From positions 124,001 to 188,000 of the forward strand of contig NZ_AWZT01000001.1 in assembly GCF_000472525.1 (NCBI RefSeq): DNA of 64,000 nt, given 5' to 3'. This document shows positions 37,812 to 46,387 of this stretch, one piece after another. The stretch is from Paraburkholderia dilworthii. GTDB taxonomy: Bacteria > Pseudomonadota > Gammaproteobacteria > Burkholderiales > Burkholderiaceae. The notes beneath the pieces were generated by a model. That model was not told the origin of the DNA and did not search any database. It saw only the letters and a list, made by a program, of their open reading frames with translations. The position numbers and the translations under genes were made by a program. Numbering within the stretch: position 1 is the stretch's first letter; each line of letters opens with the position of its first letter.

Positions 37812-38377
37812 AGCGCTCATCGGTACATATCGTCTTCGGGGCTGTTGCGCTGTTCTGCGCGGCAGTGGCAGCTTATGACTGGCTCGCATTGCAGCGCGCG
37901 GAGCAGATCAATCGAACCGTTGCGACGACCGTTGCCGCGAACAAAGCCGCCGCGTCAGACGCACAGCGCAGCGTTCGCAGCACCGACGACGCCCCGCAAA
38001 TCAGGCTCGCGCGTGCAATCGCGCTGTCGAAAAAGGGCGCGTACGATGCGGCGGGGCCGCTCTTCGAATCGCTGATTCGCGAGCAGCCGCAAGGCGAAGT
38101 CGGACGTGCGGCGCTGTTCGATCTCGGCAACCTGTACTTGCGCCAGGGAATCGGCCATAGCCCTTCGGGCGCGATCGAATCGCTCGCGATGGTCGAGGAA
38201 GCCAAGGCGCGCTACCGAAGCTTGCTGCGCATTGCACCGGACGATTGGGATGCGCGCTACAACCTCGAACGGGCGTTGTGGCTCGCGCCCGAAACGCGTT
38301 CCGGGTCCGATGCGCCCGACGTCAAGGAGCAGCACGACGTCAAGGTGCGCGATCCCGAAAGCAAGGATTTGCCGTGA
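37808..38377 (+). CDS. mxaK: MxaK, TPR-like membrane-anchored protein
   Basis: A 189-residue protein with an N-terminal transmembrane helix (HIVFGAVALFCAAVAAYDWLAL) and a TPR-like helical domain (RLARAIALSKKGAYDAAGPLFESLI and ARYRSLLRIAPDDWDARYNLERAL). The start is GTG 37808, overlapping the mxaC stop (GTGA); GTG 37802 is also possible. Its position between mxaC and mxaL identifies it as MxaK, a protein of the dehydrogenase maturation complex. It lacks enzyme motifs. Confidence 0.8.
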   Translation: MKRSSVHIVFGAVALFCAAVAAYDWLALQRAEQINRTVATTVAANKAAASDAQRSVRSTDDAPQIRLARAIALSKKGAYDAAGPLFESLIREQPQGEVGRAALFDLGNLYLRQGIGHSPSGAIESLAMVEEAKARYRSLLRIAPDDWDARYNLERALWLAPETRSGSDAPDVKEQHDVKVRDPESKDLP

Positions 38378-39426
38378 GCCTCGGCGCACAAACGCGCGGC
38401 TTTTTCGCAGGGCGTCACTGGCTGACGCCGGCCGCACTCGTGCTGCTGATCCTCGCGCTCGCGTTGCCGCCTGTGGCGTTGCCGCGCAATACGTCGAGCT
38501 ATATAGTCACGTTCGACATTACGCAGAGCATGTATGTCGAGGACGTCGTGCTGAACGGCGCGCCAGTGAGCCGGCTCACGTTTGCGCGCGCGGCGATGCG
38601 CGATGCGCTCGGGCAATTGCCGTGCGGATCGAAAGTCGGCTGGAGCGCATTCACCGGGCAACGGAGTTTTCTGCTGCTACCGCCCGTCGAAGTTTGCGGC
38701 AACTATGACGCGCTGCTGTCGTCGCTCGACCGGATCGACTGGCATATGCGCTGGACGAACTACAGCCGTATTGCCGAGGGCGGCGTGTATTCCGCGGTTC
38801 GTGTGGCGCAGCAGATTGGCGACAGCACGGCCGTCGTGTTTCTCACGGATGGACAGGAGGCGCCGCCGCTGCTGCCCTCCGATGCGCTCAAGCAGGATAT
38901 CAATCCCGCTCACGTGAAGGGCTGGCTGATCGGCGTCGGCGGCGATCAGCCTGCGCCCATTCCGCGCAGCGATGCTCGCGGCAACCGCATCGGCTACTGG
39001 CAGGCGGACCAGGTGGTACAGGTCCCGCAGATGCATGCGTCCGCGAGTCATGCGGCGAGTCACGAGGAGTTGTCGGCGTTGCAGGGGCACTATCTCGCGT
39101 CGGTAGCCGAGCAGGTCGGTTTCGGTTATGGGCGCCTCGCCGACGCCGCCTCGTTGCGCGATGCGATGCTCGATGCGCGGCTCGCCCACCACGAAAGCGT
39201 GCCGACCGATTTGCGCTGGTGTCCCGCTGTGCTGGCGTTGCTGCTGCTCGTCTGGCGCTTCATGCCGGATGCTGCTGTTTCTTCCGTGTGGATGCGCTTT
39301 CGCGCGCGCCTTGGCGTTCGCGTTTATCGTTCGGCACAACGCGCTCCCGCAAACAGGCCACCGCTTGCTGGCAACGCGCCGATAGCGGCCACTCGCAGCG
39401 ATGGATCAACCACAACGTATCCATGA
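38374..39426 (+). CDS. mxaL: MxaL, membrane VWA protein
   Basis: A 350-residue protein. It has an N-terminal membrane helix (about 17-36) and a VWA domain with TFDITQSM (Asp48) as MIDAS-like motif and VVFLTDGQEAP later, then a membrane helix near the C terminus (CPAVLALLLLVWRFM). The start is GTG 38374, overlapping the mxaK stop (GTGA). It is the last gene of the xox-mxa block, and no mxaD, mxaF or mxaI follows. The last ~40 residues beyond the helix are low-complexity. Confidence 0.84.
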   Translation: MSLGAQTRGFFAGRHWLTPAALVLLILALALPPVALPRNTSSYIVTFDITQSMYVEDVVLNGAPVSRLTFARAAMRDALGQLPCGSKVGWSAFTGQRSFLLLPPVEVCGNYDALLSSLDRIDWHMRWTNYSRIAEGGVYSAVRVAQQIGDSTAVVFLTDGQEAPPLLPSDALKQDINPAHVKGWLIGVGGDQPAPIPRSDARGNRIGYWQADQVVQVPQMHASASHAASHEELSALQGHYLASVAEQVGFGYGRLADAASLRDAMLDARLAHHESVPTDLRWCPAVLALLLLVWRFMPDAAVSSVWMRFRARLGVRVYRSAQRAPANRPPLAGNAPIAATRSDGSTTTYP

Positions 39427-39614
39427 CAGGTGCGCCGGCATGTAACCACGGTTGTCGCTTCGGGATATGCATACGCCGTCCGCGCGACGAACTCGAGAAT
39501 CAACCGAACCTGATTGCTGAAGCCGTGAAAGGCTCTGCACGTGCCGCACAGATCCACGATACGTGTGCAAACGATGGCGCAGCGTGCTCGGTCACTGAGT
39601 GCGTTCTTATAGAC

Positions 39615-40520
39615 CTAAGCTGCGAAAGTCCCCGCGACTCGTTGCAGCACGCTCATCGGACCGAGCTTCCTGATCGTGTCCATTTGTGTTTCGTTCCGAA
39701 CGAAAAGCGATCCGGCAAAACCCAGCGCGTTGATCGAGATACCCTCGCTGCGTTCGGCGCAACGAGGCACGAGCATCATCCATCGCGTGGTGATCAGCAG
39801 GTTATAAGGTGCCGATTGCAGCGGTTCGCCGTTAACGTCGACGGCGTGCAAGCCGGCCGCACCAAGCAGTGACACGTACCGCTCGAATGCACTGCGCGCC
39901 AGTTCCAATGGACGGGTTGCAAGTGCGGGATCGAAGCCGACAAACGCATGCGGAAAGCCAAGCCCGGGCACGGTGCAGACGGAGCCGTCCATGCGTGCCG
40001 CCGCAAGCAGCGGTTCTATCGGCAGATGTGGCGCAGTTTCATCGAGCGGCAGCGGCACGATCTGCAAATGCTTATGAGGCTGACTCGCGCCGGCGGCCGC
40101 ACCGCCGTTGTAGAAACCGAGACTATCGAACTGAGTCATGCAACTGAACAGCGCACTGAAATCCGCGAGATTCAGCAATGCTTCCTGTCGTTCGAAGCGA
40201 CGCGTGACGATGAGAATGTGATGATCGATCACGTTGAACTTGTTGAGCAGCACGAGATGCGTGTCGGAGACGTCGGCGACGAACAGATCCGGGTCGTAGG
40301 GCAGGAAGGGGTTGAACGCCCCCGCTTTACGCTGCTGCTCGTGCTTCTCTTTGCGGGCAAGGCTGGAGATTTGCCGCACCACGAAACGCACGCCGCCGTC
40401 CTCGATTATCGCGCGGCTCGTTTCTATCGGGACTAGCGCACCGCGGTCCAGCGCATGCGCGGTTTGGCGCACGATAGCGGGCCACAAGCGGCTGGACGAT
40501 TCGGAAGGGGACGTGTTCAT
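39615..40520 (-). CDS. ATP adenylyltransferase / Ap4A phosphorylase-like HIT protein
   Basis: A 301-residue protein of the Ap4A phosphorylase family. NKFNVIDHHILIVTRRFE and the HIT-like GASQPHKHLQIVPLP (catalytic His triad region, near 170) are visible, followed by the C-terminal adenylyltransferase domain with YNLLITTRWMMLVPR. Such enzymes split diadenosine polyphosphates with phosphate. ATG 40520 was chosen because the upstream extension is non-conserved. It converges on mxaL and lies downstream of a LysR gene on the same strand; no functional link to C1 metabolism is evident. Confidence 0.82.
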   Translation of the reverse strand: MNTSPSESSSRLWPAIVRQTAHALDRGALVPIETSRAIIEDGGVRFVVRQISSLARKEKHEQQRKAGAFNPFLPYDPDLFVADVSDTHLVLLNKFNVIDHHILIVTRRFERQEALLNLADFSALFSCMTQFDSLGFYNGGAAAGASQPHKHLQIVPLPLDETAPHLPIEPLLAAARMDGSVCTVPGLGFPHAFVGFDPALATRPLELARSAFERYVSLLGAAGLHAVDVNGEPLQSAPYNLLITTRWMMLVPRCAERSEGISINALGFAGSLFVRNETQMDTIRKLGPMSVLQRVAGTFAA

Positions 40521-40618
40521 CGAAACAGGCGAACGAGGTTTTGCACTACCCGTAACTTTCTTTATACACTCAGCCGATCCGCGACGCAGCTTGCCGCGTT
40601 CGCCGCTTTTGCTACGAC

Positions 40619-41470
40619 CTAGCGCCTCAGTTCGGCAATGATCTTCTCCGCGAGAAAATCGCATGGCGGGCGTTTTGATGCCGTGCTTCGCGCGAGCACC
40701 ACTTCCAGCGCCGCGATTTCGGGCAAGCCCTGCGCCTGGCCGAGCAGTGCGAAGTGCGCGGGTACGGCGCATTGTGCGAGTGGAACGATGGCAAGGCCGG
40801 CCTCGGCCATCGACACGAGGCCCATCAGGCTCGGACTTTCATACGAGGTCCGGTAGCTGATCTTTGCGTGTTCGAGACTGCGGATCGCGTTCTCACGCGC
40901 GACGCTGCCGGGCAGAAACACGGCGATAGGCAACGGTCTTTCTCGCCAGATGTCATGTGCGCTCGGCGACGCAGCCCAGACCATCGGCTCGAGCCGCAAA
41001 AATTCTCCCGACAATCCCTTGACGCGTGTCGCGCAGACGAGATCGACGGAACCCTCCTTCACCATTGGCGCGAGCGCGACGCTCGGCAGGCCGACAACCC
41101 GGATCTCGACCTTCGGATAAGTTGCGGAAAATTTCTTGAGGATCGGCGGCAGCAGCGACGATGCGTAGTCGTCCGGCACGCCGATGCTGACGCGGCCGGT
41201 GACGTCGGGCCGAACCACGGCGGCCCAGGCTTCGTCGCGCAGCGCCAACATGCGGCGGGCGTAAGCGAGCAGCACTTCGCCGTCCTGAGTCGGCACCACG
41301 CTTCTCGGTTTACGTACGAAAAGCGGCTTGCCCAGCGCGGTTTCGAGCGTCTTGATCTGCATGCTCACCGCCGATTGCGACCGGTGCACGACTTCCGCCG
41401 CGCGGCTGATATTGCCGGCGTCCGCAACGGCGACGATCATCGTCATTACATCAAGGTCGAGTGCTTTCAA
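40619..41470 (-). CDS. LysR-family transcriptional regulator
   Basis: A 283-residue LysR protein with an N-terminal helix-turn-helix (AVADAGNISRAAEVVHRSQSAVSMQIKTLE) and a periplasmic-binding-like effector domain (VSIGVPDDYASSLLPPILKKFSATYPKVEI). It is divergent from the alpha/beta hydrolase gene with 94 bp between them, so it probably regulates that gene and itself. Ligand unknown. Confidence 0.88.
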   Translation of the reverse strand: MKALDLDVMTMIVAVADAGNISRAAEVVHRSQSAVSMQIKTLETALGKPLFVRKPRSVVPTQDGEVLLAYARRMLALRDEAWAAVVRPDVTGRVSIGVPDDYASSLLPPILKKFSATYPKVEIRVVGLPSVALAPMVKEGSVDLVCATRVKGLSGEFLRLEPMVWAASPSAHDIWRERPLPIAVFLPGSVARENAIRSLEHAKISYRTSYESPSLMGLVSMAEAGLAIVPLAQCAVPAHFALLGQAQGLPEIAALEVVLARSTASKRPPCDFLAEKIIAELRR

Positions 41471-41564
41471 GGGTTGGTATCAGAAAATCGAATGGATTCC
41501 ATCAATATTACGCGATTTTCTTAAATATTGACGTGCGGCATAGTGCTGGCAAAGGAGCTAGTGT

Positions 41565-42416
41565 ATGAACGCCCGAACCGATTTCTCCCTGCTTGCCGTG
41601 CCGGAACTCTCGTTTGCGACTATCGCATCGGGCATTTGCGTGCCGTACGTCGAATGCGGACAGGGCGAGCCGCTCGTTTTCGTGCATGGTTCGCTGTGCG
41701 ACTACCGTTACTGGAGCGCGCAGACGGCGGCGCTGTCCGAGCATTTCCGCTGCATCTCGGTGAGCCTGAGTCACTACTGGCCCGCAGCCGAGGCGTGCAT
41801 TCAGGGCGAATTCGGCTGGCAGACGCATGTTGCCGAACTGGCCGAATTCATCGAGGCGCTCGACATCGCACCTGTGCATCTGGTTGGGCATTCGCGCGGC
41901 GGCTGCGTGGCATTTAACGTGGCGCGCGAGTACCCGCGACTCGTCAAGACGCTTACGCTTGCGGACCCGGGCGGTCCGTTGCAGATAGACGGCATGCCGG
42001 ACGCGTCGCTGCCGACTGCGACGAATGCACTGCGCGCGCGCGTCGTTGAGTTGATAGAAGCCGGCGAAATCGATGCGGGTCTTGAACTCTTCGTCGACTC
42101 GGTAAGCGCCCCCGGCTCATGGCGCAAAAGCTCAGCCGCCTTTCGCACAATGGCCGCGGACAACGCAGCCACCTTACCGAAGCAGCTGCGCGACCCGTTG
42201 CCCGCATATTCACGCGACGCGGCACGCGGTGTGAAATGCAGAACGCTGCTGATCGAAGGACAACGCAGCCCTCGTATGTTCCGCAACAACGTCGAAAAAC
42301 TCGCGGACTGGATCGACTACGCGGACAAGCAGACAATTGCGGGCGCGTCACACGGCATGAATGTGTCGAACGCCGGAGCTTTTAATCGGCTCGTGCATTC
42401 GTTCGCGAGCTTCTGA
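41565..42416 (+). CDS. Alpha/beta hydrolase
   Basis: A 283-residue single-domain hydrolase. FVHGSLCDYRYW is the oxyanion-hole region, GHSRGGC (near 107) is the nucleophile elbow with Ser, and the C-terminal GASHGMN carries the catalytic His. No signal peptide. SD AAGGAGCTAGTGT gives a firm start. The substrate cannot be told from sequence; the divergent LysR gene is a likely regulator. Confidence 0.87.
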   Translation: MNARTDFSLLAVPELSFATIASGICVPYVECGQGEPLVFVHGSLCDYRYWSAQTAALSEHFRCISVSLSHYWPAAEACIQGEFGWQTHVAELAEFIEALDIAPVHLVGHSRGGCVAFNVAREYPRLVKTLTLADPGGPLQIDGMPDASLPTATNALRARVVELIEAGEIDAGLELFVDSVSAPGSWRKSSAAFRTMAADNAATLPKQLRDPLPAYSRDAARGVKCRTLLIEGQRSPRMFRNNVEKLADWIDYADKQTIAGASHGMNVSNAGAFNRLVHSFASF

Positions 42417-42460
42417 CGGCGCCTGCCTGGCAGTAAGCCGCCTTTTTACTGTGCAAGTCC

Positions 42461-43684
42461 TCAAACGCTTCCGCGCTCTGCTGCCGGCGCCCTCCGCTTT
42501 GCTCCGAGGAACCTGTCGCGAATCCAATCCCTTAACGGAGCGACCAGCCGCTCCTGGAAATACACGGCCGCAATCATGGTTCCGATCAGATACAGCGGAT
42601 AAGTTGCCATACTCGGTATGACTTCTTTCGAAGCGGCGGCGCACTCGGAAAAGTGCGAAGCGCACCACATCGGCGATTTCCCGATAGAAAGCAGCTTCAA
42701 CACTTTGATCAGCACGAGGAAGATCGGCCCATGAATGACAAAGATCGAGAGAGCCGCGTTGCCGAGGCGAGTCGATAGCGCCGCGAATCGGGAAGGAATC
42801 GCAAGACCGGCGAAGACGAGAACGAGCAGTACCTCTGCGGGCATCAATGCACCGTTATGAATGAGGTAACGCGTATCGATGGGGCCGTGCGACTCGAGCC
42901 ACGCAGCGGCAACGAACGATCCTGCAAAGACGAACAGGGCCGCAGCGAGCTTGATGCCGCTGCGGTGAAGGTCGTTCAGATGCCCCTCGCGAAACAGACC
43001 ATACAGCACGATTCCGACCAGGAATTCCGGCAGTCGCAGCACCGGATTGCGGCTGACGATACCGACTGCGGCGGGACCGTACCAGTGCATCGCGGTGGCA
43101 AGCACAGGCGGAATTAGATAAAGTACCCACAGGGCCGCCAGAAGCCGGTATTTGTTGCGGGCCTTCAGAAGCCGCGGTGCGAAGAACGGAAACGCGAGAT
43201 AGAAGAAAAGTAACGTTGCAAGCGACCAGGACGACGGATTGATTGATCCGTATAGCGGATACCATACCTGCAGCAGGAACAGGTTCAGCACGAAATTGAT
43301 GGCGGTTTCGGTGGGGCCGAGCGTAACGAAATGTTCTGCGTCGTCGAGCGTCATGAGCGCGAACTGGTGATATCCGCGCGTGCCTGCCACCGAGACGAGA
43401 AGCGCCAGGGCAAGCGCGATAAGATGCATCGGGTAAAGATTGGAAAGGCGCTTTACGAAGAACTCACGTGTGCCGCCTCGCAAATCCGTTGTGCGCCCAA
43501 AGTACACGTGGGCCAGAATGAAGCCCGACAGAATGAAGAAGGAACTGGTGGCAAATCCGCCCAGGTTGGCCAATTCGACGAACGGCAGCGTCGCGTACTG
43601 CGGATACTGGTGTATCGAGTGAAAAACCATCAAATATATGGCCAGCGCAAAGCGGAGCACGTCGAGGCCAACGAACTTGTTCAT
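42461..43684 (-). CDS. Acyltransferase 3 family membrane protein
   Basis: A 407-residue polytopic protein. KFVGLDVLRFALAIYLMVFH at the N terminus and a later RLSNLYPMHLIAL are hallmarks of the OafA/acyltransferase-3 family, followed by about 9-10 membrane spans. These proteins O-acetylate or otherwise acylate cell-surface glycans. It is downstream of the family 2 glycosyltransferase on the same strand. ATG 43687 or 43684 can start it. Confidence 0.87.
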   Translation of the reverse strand: MNKFVGLDVLRFALAIYLMVFHSIHQYPQYATLPFVELANLGGFATSSFFILSGFILAHVYFGRTTDLRGGTREFFVKRLSNLYPMHLIALALALLVSVAGTRGYHQFALMTLDDAEHFVTLGPTETAINFVLNLFLLQVWYPLYGSINPSSWSLATLLFFYLAFPFFAPRLLKARNKYRLLAALWVLYLIPPVLATAMHWYGPAAVGIVSRNPVLRLPEFLVGIVLYGLFREGHLNDLHRSGIKLAAALFVFAGSFVAAAWLESHGPIDTRYLIHNGALMPAEVLLVLVFAGLAIPSRFAALSTRLGNAALSIFVIHGPIFLVLIKVLKLLSIGKSPMWCASHFSECAAASKEVIPSMATYPLYLIGTMIAAVYFQERLVAPLRDWIRDRFLGAKRRAPAAERGSV

Positions 43685-43793
43685 CATTGAGGTTCATGCG
43701 GAGTGGTTGCGCGGACACCAGGCGCAACGCACCAGGCATGCTTCGGAGAGTCGAACAAACCATGAACGACGATTGGCAACGTGTTTCGGATCA

Positions 43794-44795
43794 CTAAAGG
43801 CGGCGCCGGGCAAGAGGATTGGCAATATAACGAACGGCGAAATCGGAAAGCGTCGAAAAAGGTAACAGGCAAAGACTCGACAAAGCGAGTGTGCCTATCT
43901 TTTTCTTGTAGCTCCAGAATGGATTTCCGACGATTGAACGAAAGTAACTGTGCGACTGGCGGCTAACCCATCGCCAGCGCTTCGTGAACGGCGCCTGATA
44001 AACCGCAGAGCAGAAATACGCCTTCTCTAACGAGAAATCATAAAACGACAGCGGAAGCTCGATGCCCAAACGCGCGCGTGCCATTTGCCGCAGAATGGCC
44101 CAGCGTTTCGTTAGTGCCTTGGGCGCCTTGTCGCTACTTTCGGAGTTCGCAAAATCGATCCCCGAGTTTTCAGTGCGGTGCACGCGATATGCGCCGAGCG
44201 ATTCGGGAATCGTTGCGACCGCTCCAAGCAATGCGACGCCATAAATGGCATAGAAGTCTGCGCCGTAACGATTGATGTCCGCCTCCGGCACAGGGAAGAT
44301 CCTCTTCAATGCGCTTGTCCGGTAAGCGTTGCCCGACGCCGGCGGCGATGGATACAGCCAGCCTTGGCGCAGCGGGCCGCCGCAGTCGCATGGGGCTGCG
44401 GAATGCGGCACGTAAGTACCGGAGGGCTTACCTGCCGGATCGACTACATCGAGCCGGAATTGAACCTTGACGAAGTCGCCGCCTTCGAACGCGTGCATGA
44501 CTTTCGACACCGCATGCGCATACAGCAGATCGTCGGAATCGAGCAGGATGACGAATTCCGTGTCGATCATATTCACGGCGTCGTTATAGGCGGAGACCTG
44601 GCCGCCATTCTGCTTATAGAGTGCTTTAATGCGGTGACCATAACTTTCTATGATTTCGCGGGAGCCATCGGTCGATCCGTCGTCGATAACGAGAATCTGC
44701 GTGGCGGGGTAGTCCTGCGCAAGCGCTGAGTCGATTGCCGTGGAGAGGAAGCGGCCATAGTTGTAGTTGCAGATGACGATCGTCACGTTTTGCAT
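43794..44795 (-). CDS. Glycosyltransferase family 2
   Basis: A 333-residue GT-A glycosyltransferase: VTIVICNYNYGRFLSTAIDSALAQDYPATQILVIDDGSTDGSREII at the N terminus and FVILLDSDDLLY as the DxD-like metal site near 78-86. The donor and acceptor are unknown. No membrane helix is obvious. It lies between an acyltransferase and a TupA-like protein gene, pointing to polysaccharide assembly. Confidence 0.9.
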   Translation of the reverse strand: MQNVTIVICNYNYGRFLSTAIDSALAQDYPATQILVIDDGSTDGSREIIESYGHRIKALYKQNGGQVSAYNDAVNMIDTEFVILLDSDDLLYAHAVSKVMHAFEGGDFVKVQFRLDVVDPAGKPSGTYVPHSAAPCDCGGPLRQGWLYPSPPASGNAYRTSALKRIFPVPEADINRYGADFYAIYGVALLGAVATIPESLGAYRVHRTENSGIDFANSESSDKAPKALTKRWAILRQMARARLGIELPLSFYDFSLEKAYFCSAVYQAPFTKRWRWVSRQSHSYFRSIVGNPFWSYKKKIGTLALSSLCLLPFSTLSDFAVRYIANPLARRRL

Positions 44796-45058
44796 ATTTG
44801 TTCACCACTGTCATGAACCCGAATCGCCGCGTATGGCGGACAACCGCCCGCTGCGGCGTTCGGGTTTCATAGGCCTTTTTGGAACCAGCACAAATCAATT
44901 TACCTTTCCGTTCGTTGCACCGCCAACAAACGGTAATGCGATATGTGCGGTCGATAACACAGTTGGCCGCGACTCGAGCGTACTTCGGTAAAAGAGGAAT
45001 TGAGCGCCGATGCGTGCGGCCTCACCCGACAAACTTGCCGACAGGAAATCGGCAAACG

Positions 45059-46075
45059 TTACGCTTGTCGGGCTGACGGTATCGGTAAAGGCGGCCTCGT
45101 CGACAGGAACGCGTCGGGCACGAGTTGTCCCCACTCGTAGTCGATCCTGTCCGGTGTGAAGGGTAGTACGCCAGCTCCGGGTGTGAACGTCAGTTCGCCG
45201 AAGTAGACCCGGTTCTCGGGCGCATACAGATCCACGCGAACATAGTCGAAGTCGCCGCATAGCTTCATGGCAGCGTTCAGAATGGCGTCCAGGTTTGCGG
45301 GACGAGGCGCTGGCTTCGGGCTGGGTTTGTAGGCGCCAATCGCCATGTCAAGGTGGTTCCAGTTCGCGTCGTATATGTCGCCGCGCGTGTTCTGGCCGAA
45401 TCTGTCCGAGATCACCAGGATATAGATGATCGGCTGTCCGCTTCGTCCGCCGAAGCAGTGCAGTTTGTAGTCGGCGGGAATCTGGCCGCTATCGTCGAGC
45501 AGCAGATGCTCGAAGAAAATGCGCGGCTCGATCTCGCGGTAATGTCTTTCACGCGCGATCTTGTAGAAGTCGAGCGACAACCAGTAATTCGCCAGATCCC
45601 GCAGTTCTTCAAAAGATCGTGCGGACTTGTCTCTGACCACCTCAACGTAGGTGCTGCCGTGATTGGCCTTCATCACGAACGAGCTCGGCAGAGCATCGAA
45701 CACTTCTTTCGTAAAGACGTCTGGAGCGGCGATGAGCGGTATGACGTGCTCTTCGCCGAGCTTTTGCGCGACATAGTTTCTAACGGTAAGCTTGTCGGTC
45801 AACTCCGCAAACCAGGGGTCTGGCCGCAAGCTTTTTTGCAGGATCTTCTCATTGAAGGTAGTGGGGCGAAGCAGGTTCGGGTAGCGGCCTATTTCCTTAT
45901 GATGCAGCAGGCTCAGGAACACCGGCGCGGGCAATAGCGACTTGGCCGCTTCTTTCACTTTTCGCATAGCCGATTGCCGGCGCAGTGGAACAGTACTTTG
46001 GGACACTTTTGCTTGTTGTAGCGGCACTGAACTGCCCGCTTCACCCGGAAACTGAACAGAGTTGGTCGTCGTCAT
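45059..46075 (-). CDS. TupA-like ATP-grasp protein
   Basis: A 338-residue protein of the TupA-like ATP-grasp family found in capsule and teichuronopeptide gene clusters. NEKILQKSLRPDPWFAELTDKLTVRNYV, FVMKANHGSTYVEVV (ATP loop) and FDYVRVDLY...VYFGELTFTPGAG (metal site) are visible. Related proteins link amino acids to surface sugars. About 60 N-terminal residues are divergent. It is upstream of the GT2 gene on the same strand. Confidence 0.85.
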   Translation of the reverse strand: MTTTNSVQFPGEAGSSVPLQQAKVSQSTVPLRRQSAMRKVKEAAKSLLPAPVFLSLLHHKEIGRYPNLLRPTTFNEKILQKSLRPDPWFAELTDKLTVRNYVAQKLGEEHVIPLIAAPDVFTKEVFDALPSSFVMKANHGSTYVEVVRDKSARSFEELRDLANYWLSLDFYKIARERHYREIEPRIFFEHLLLDDSGQIPADYKLHCFGGRSGQPIIYILVISDRFGQNTRGDIYDANWNHLDMAIGAYKPSPKPAPRPANLDAILNAAMKLCGDFDYVRVDLYAPENRVYFGELTFTPGAGVLPFTPDRIDYEWGQLVPDAFLSTRPPLPIPSARQA

Positions 46076-46387
46076 TTTTCGAATTCCCGTAAGTTATTCT
46101 CGCCACATTGAGTACCCGGCCAAGCTTGTCGATGTGTCAGGAGCGAGGTTAACGTACGAAAGTCGTCGCGATTGACGGCGTCGCTAAACGAAGGTGTTTT
46201 GGCCCAATCCCATGAGAGCGACCGTTTGTACCGGCCACCTTTACCGACAGTCTTATTTAACGCGCATCATAACGCTCGGAAAAGCTAGTGCGCTTTCGCG
46301 ATGTTTGTGAATCGAAAGGAAGTGGCCGAAGCGAACGGTTTCGAACGGCGGATTTGTGCGGCTCGGAGTGCATCGGCAGCGTGCCGA
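46076..46387. other. Intergenic region, no gene seen
   Basis: 312 bp, more AT-rich than the coding sequence around it. It lies upstream of the TupA-like gene and downstream of the kinase gene and probably holds the promoter of the minus-strand glycan genes. No repeat or strong hairpin noted. Confidence 0.4.

Noticed and set aside
40521..40772. Longer N terminus for the HIT protein
   Set aside because: It overlaps the end of the LysR gene and has no family features; ATG 40520 gives the expected length.
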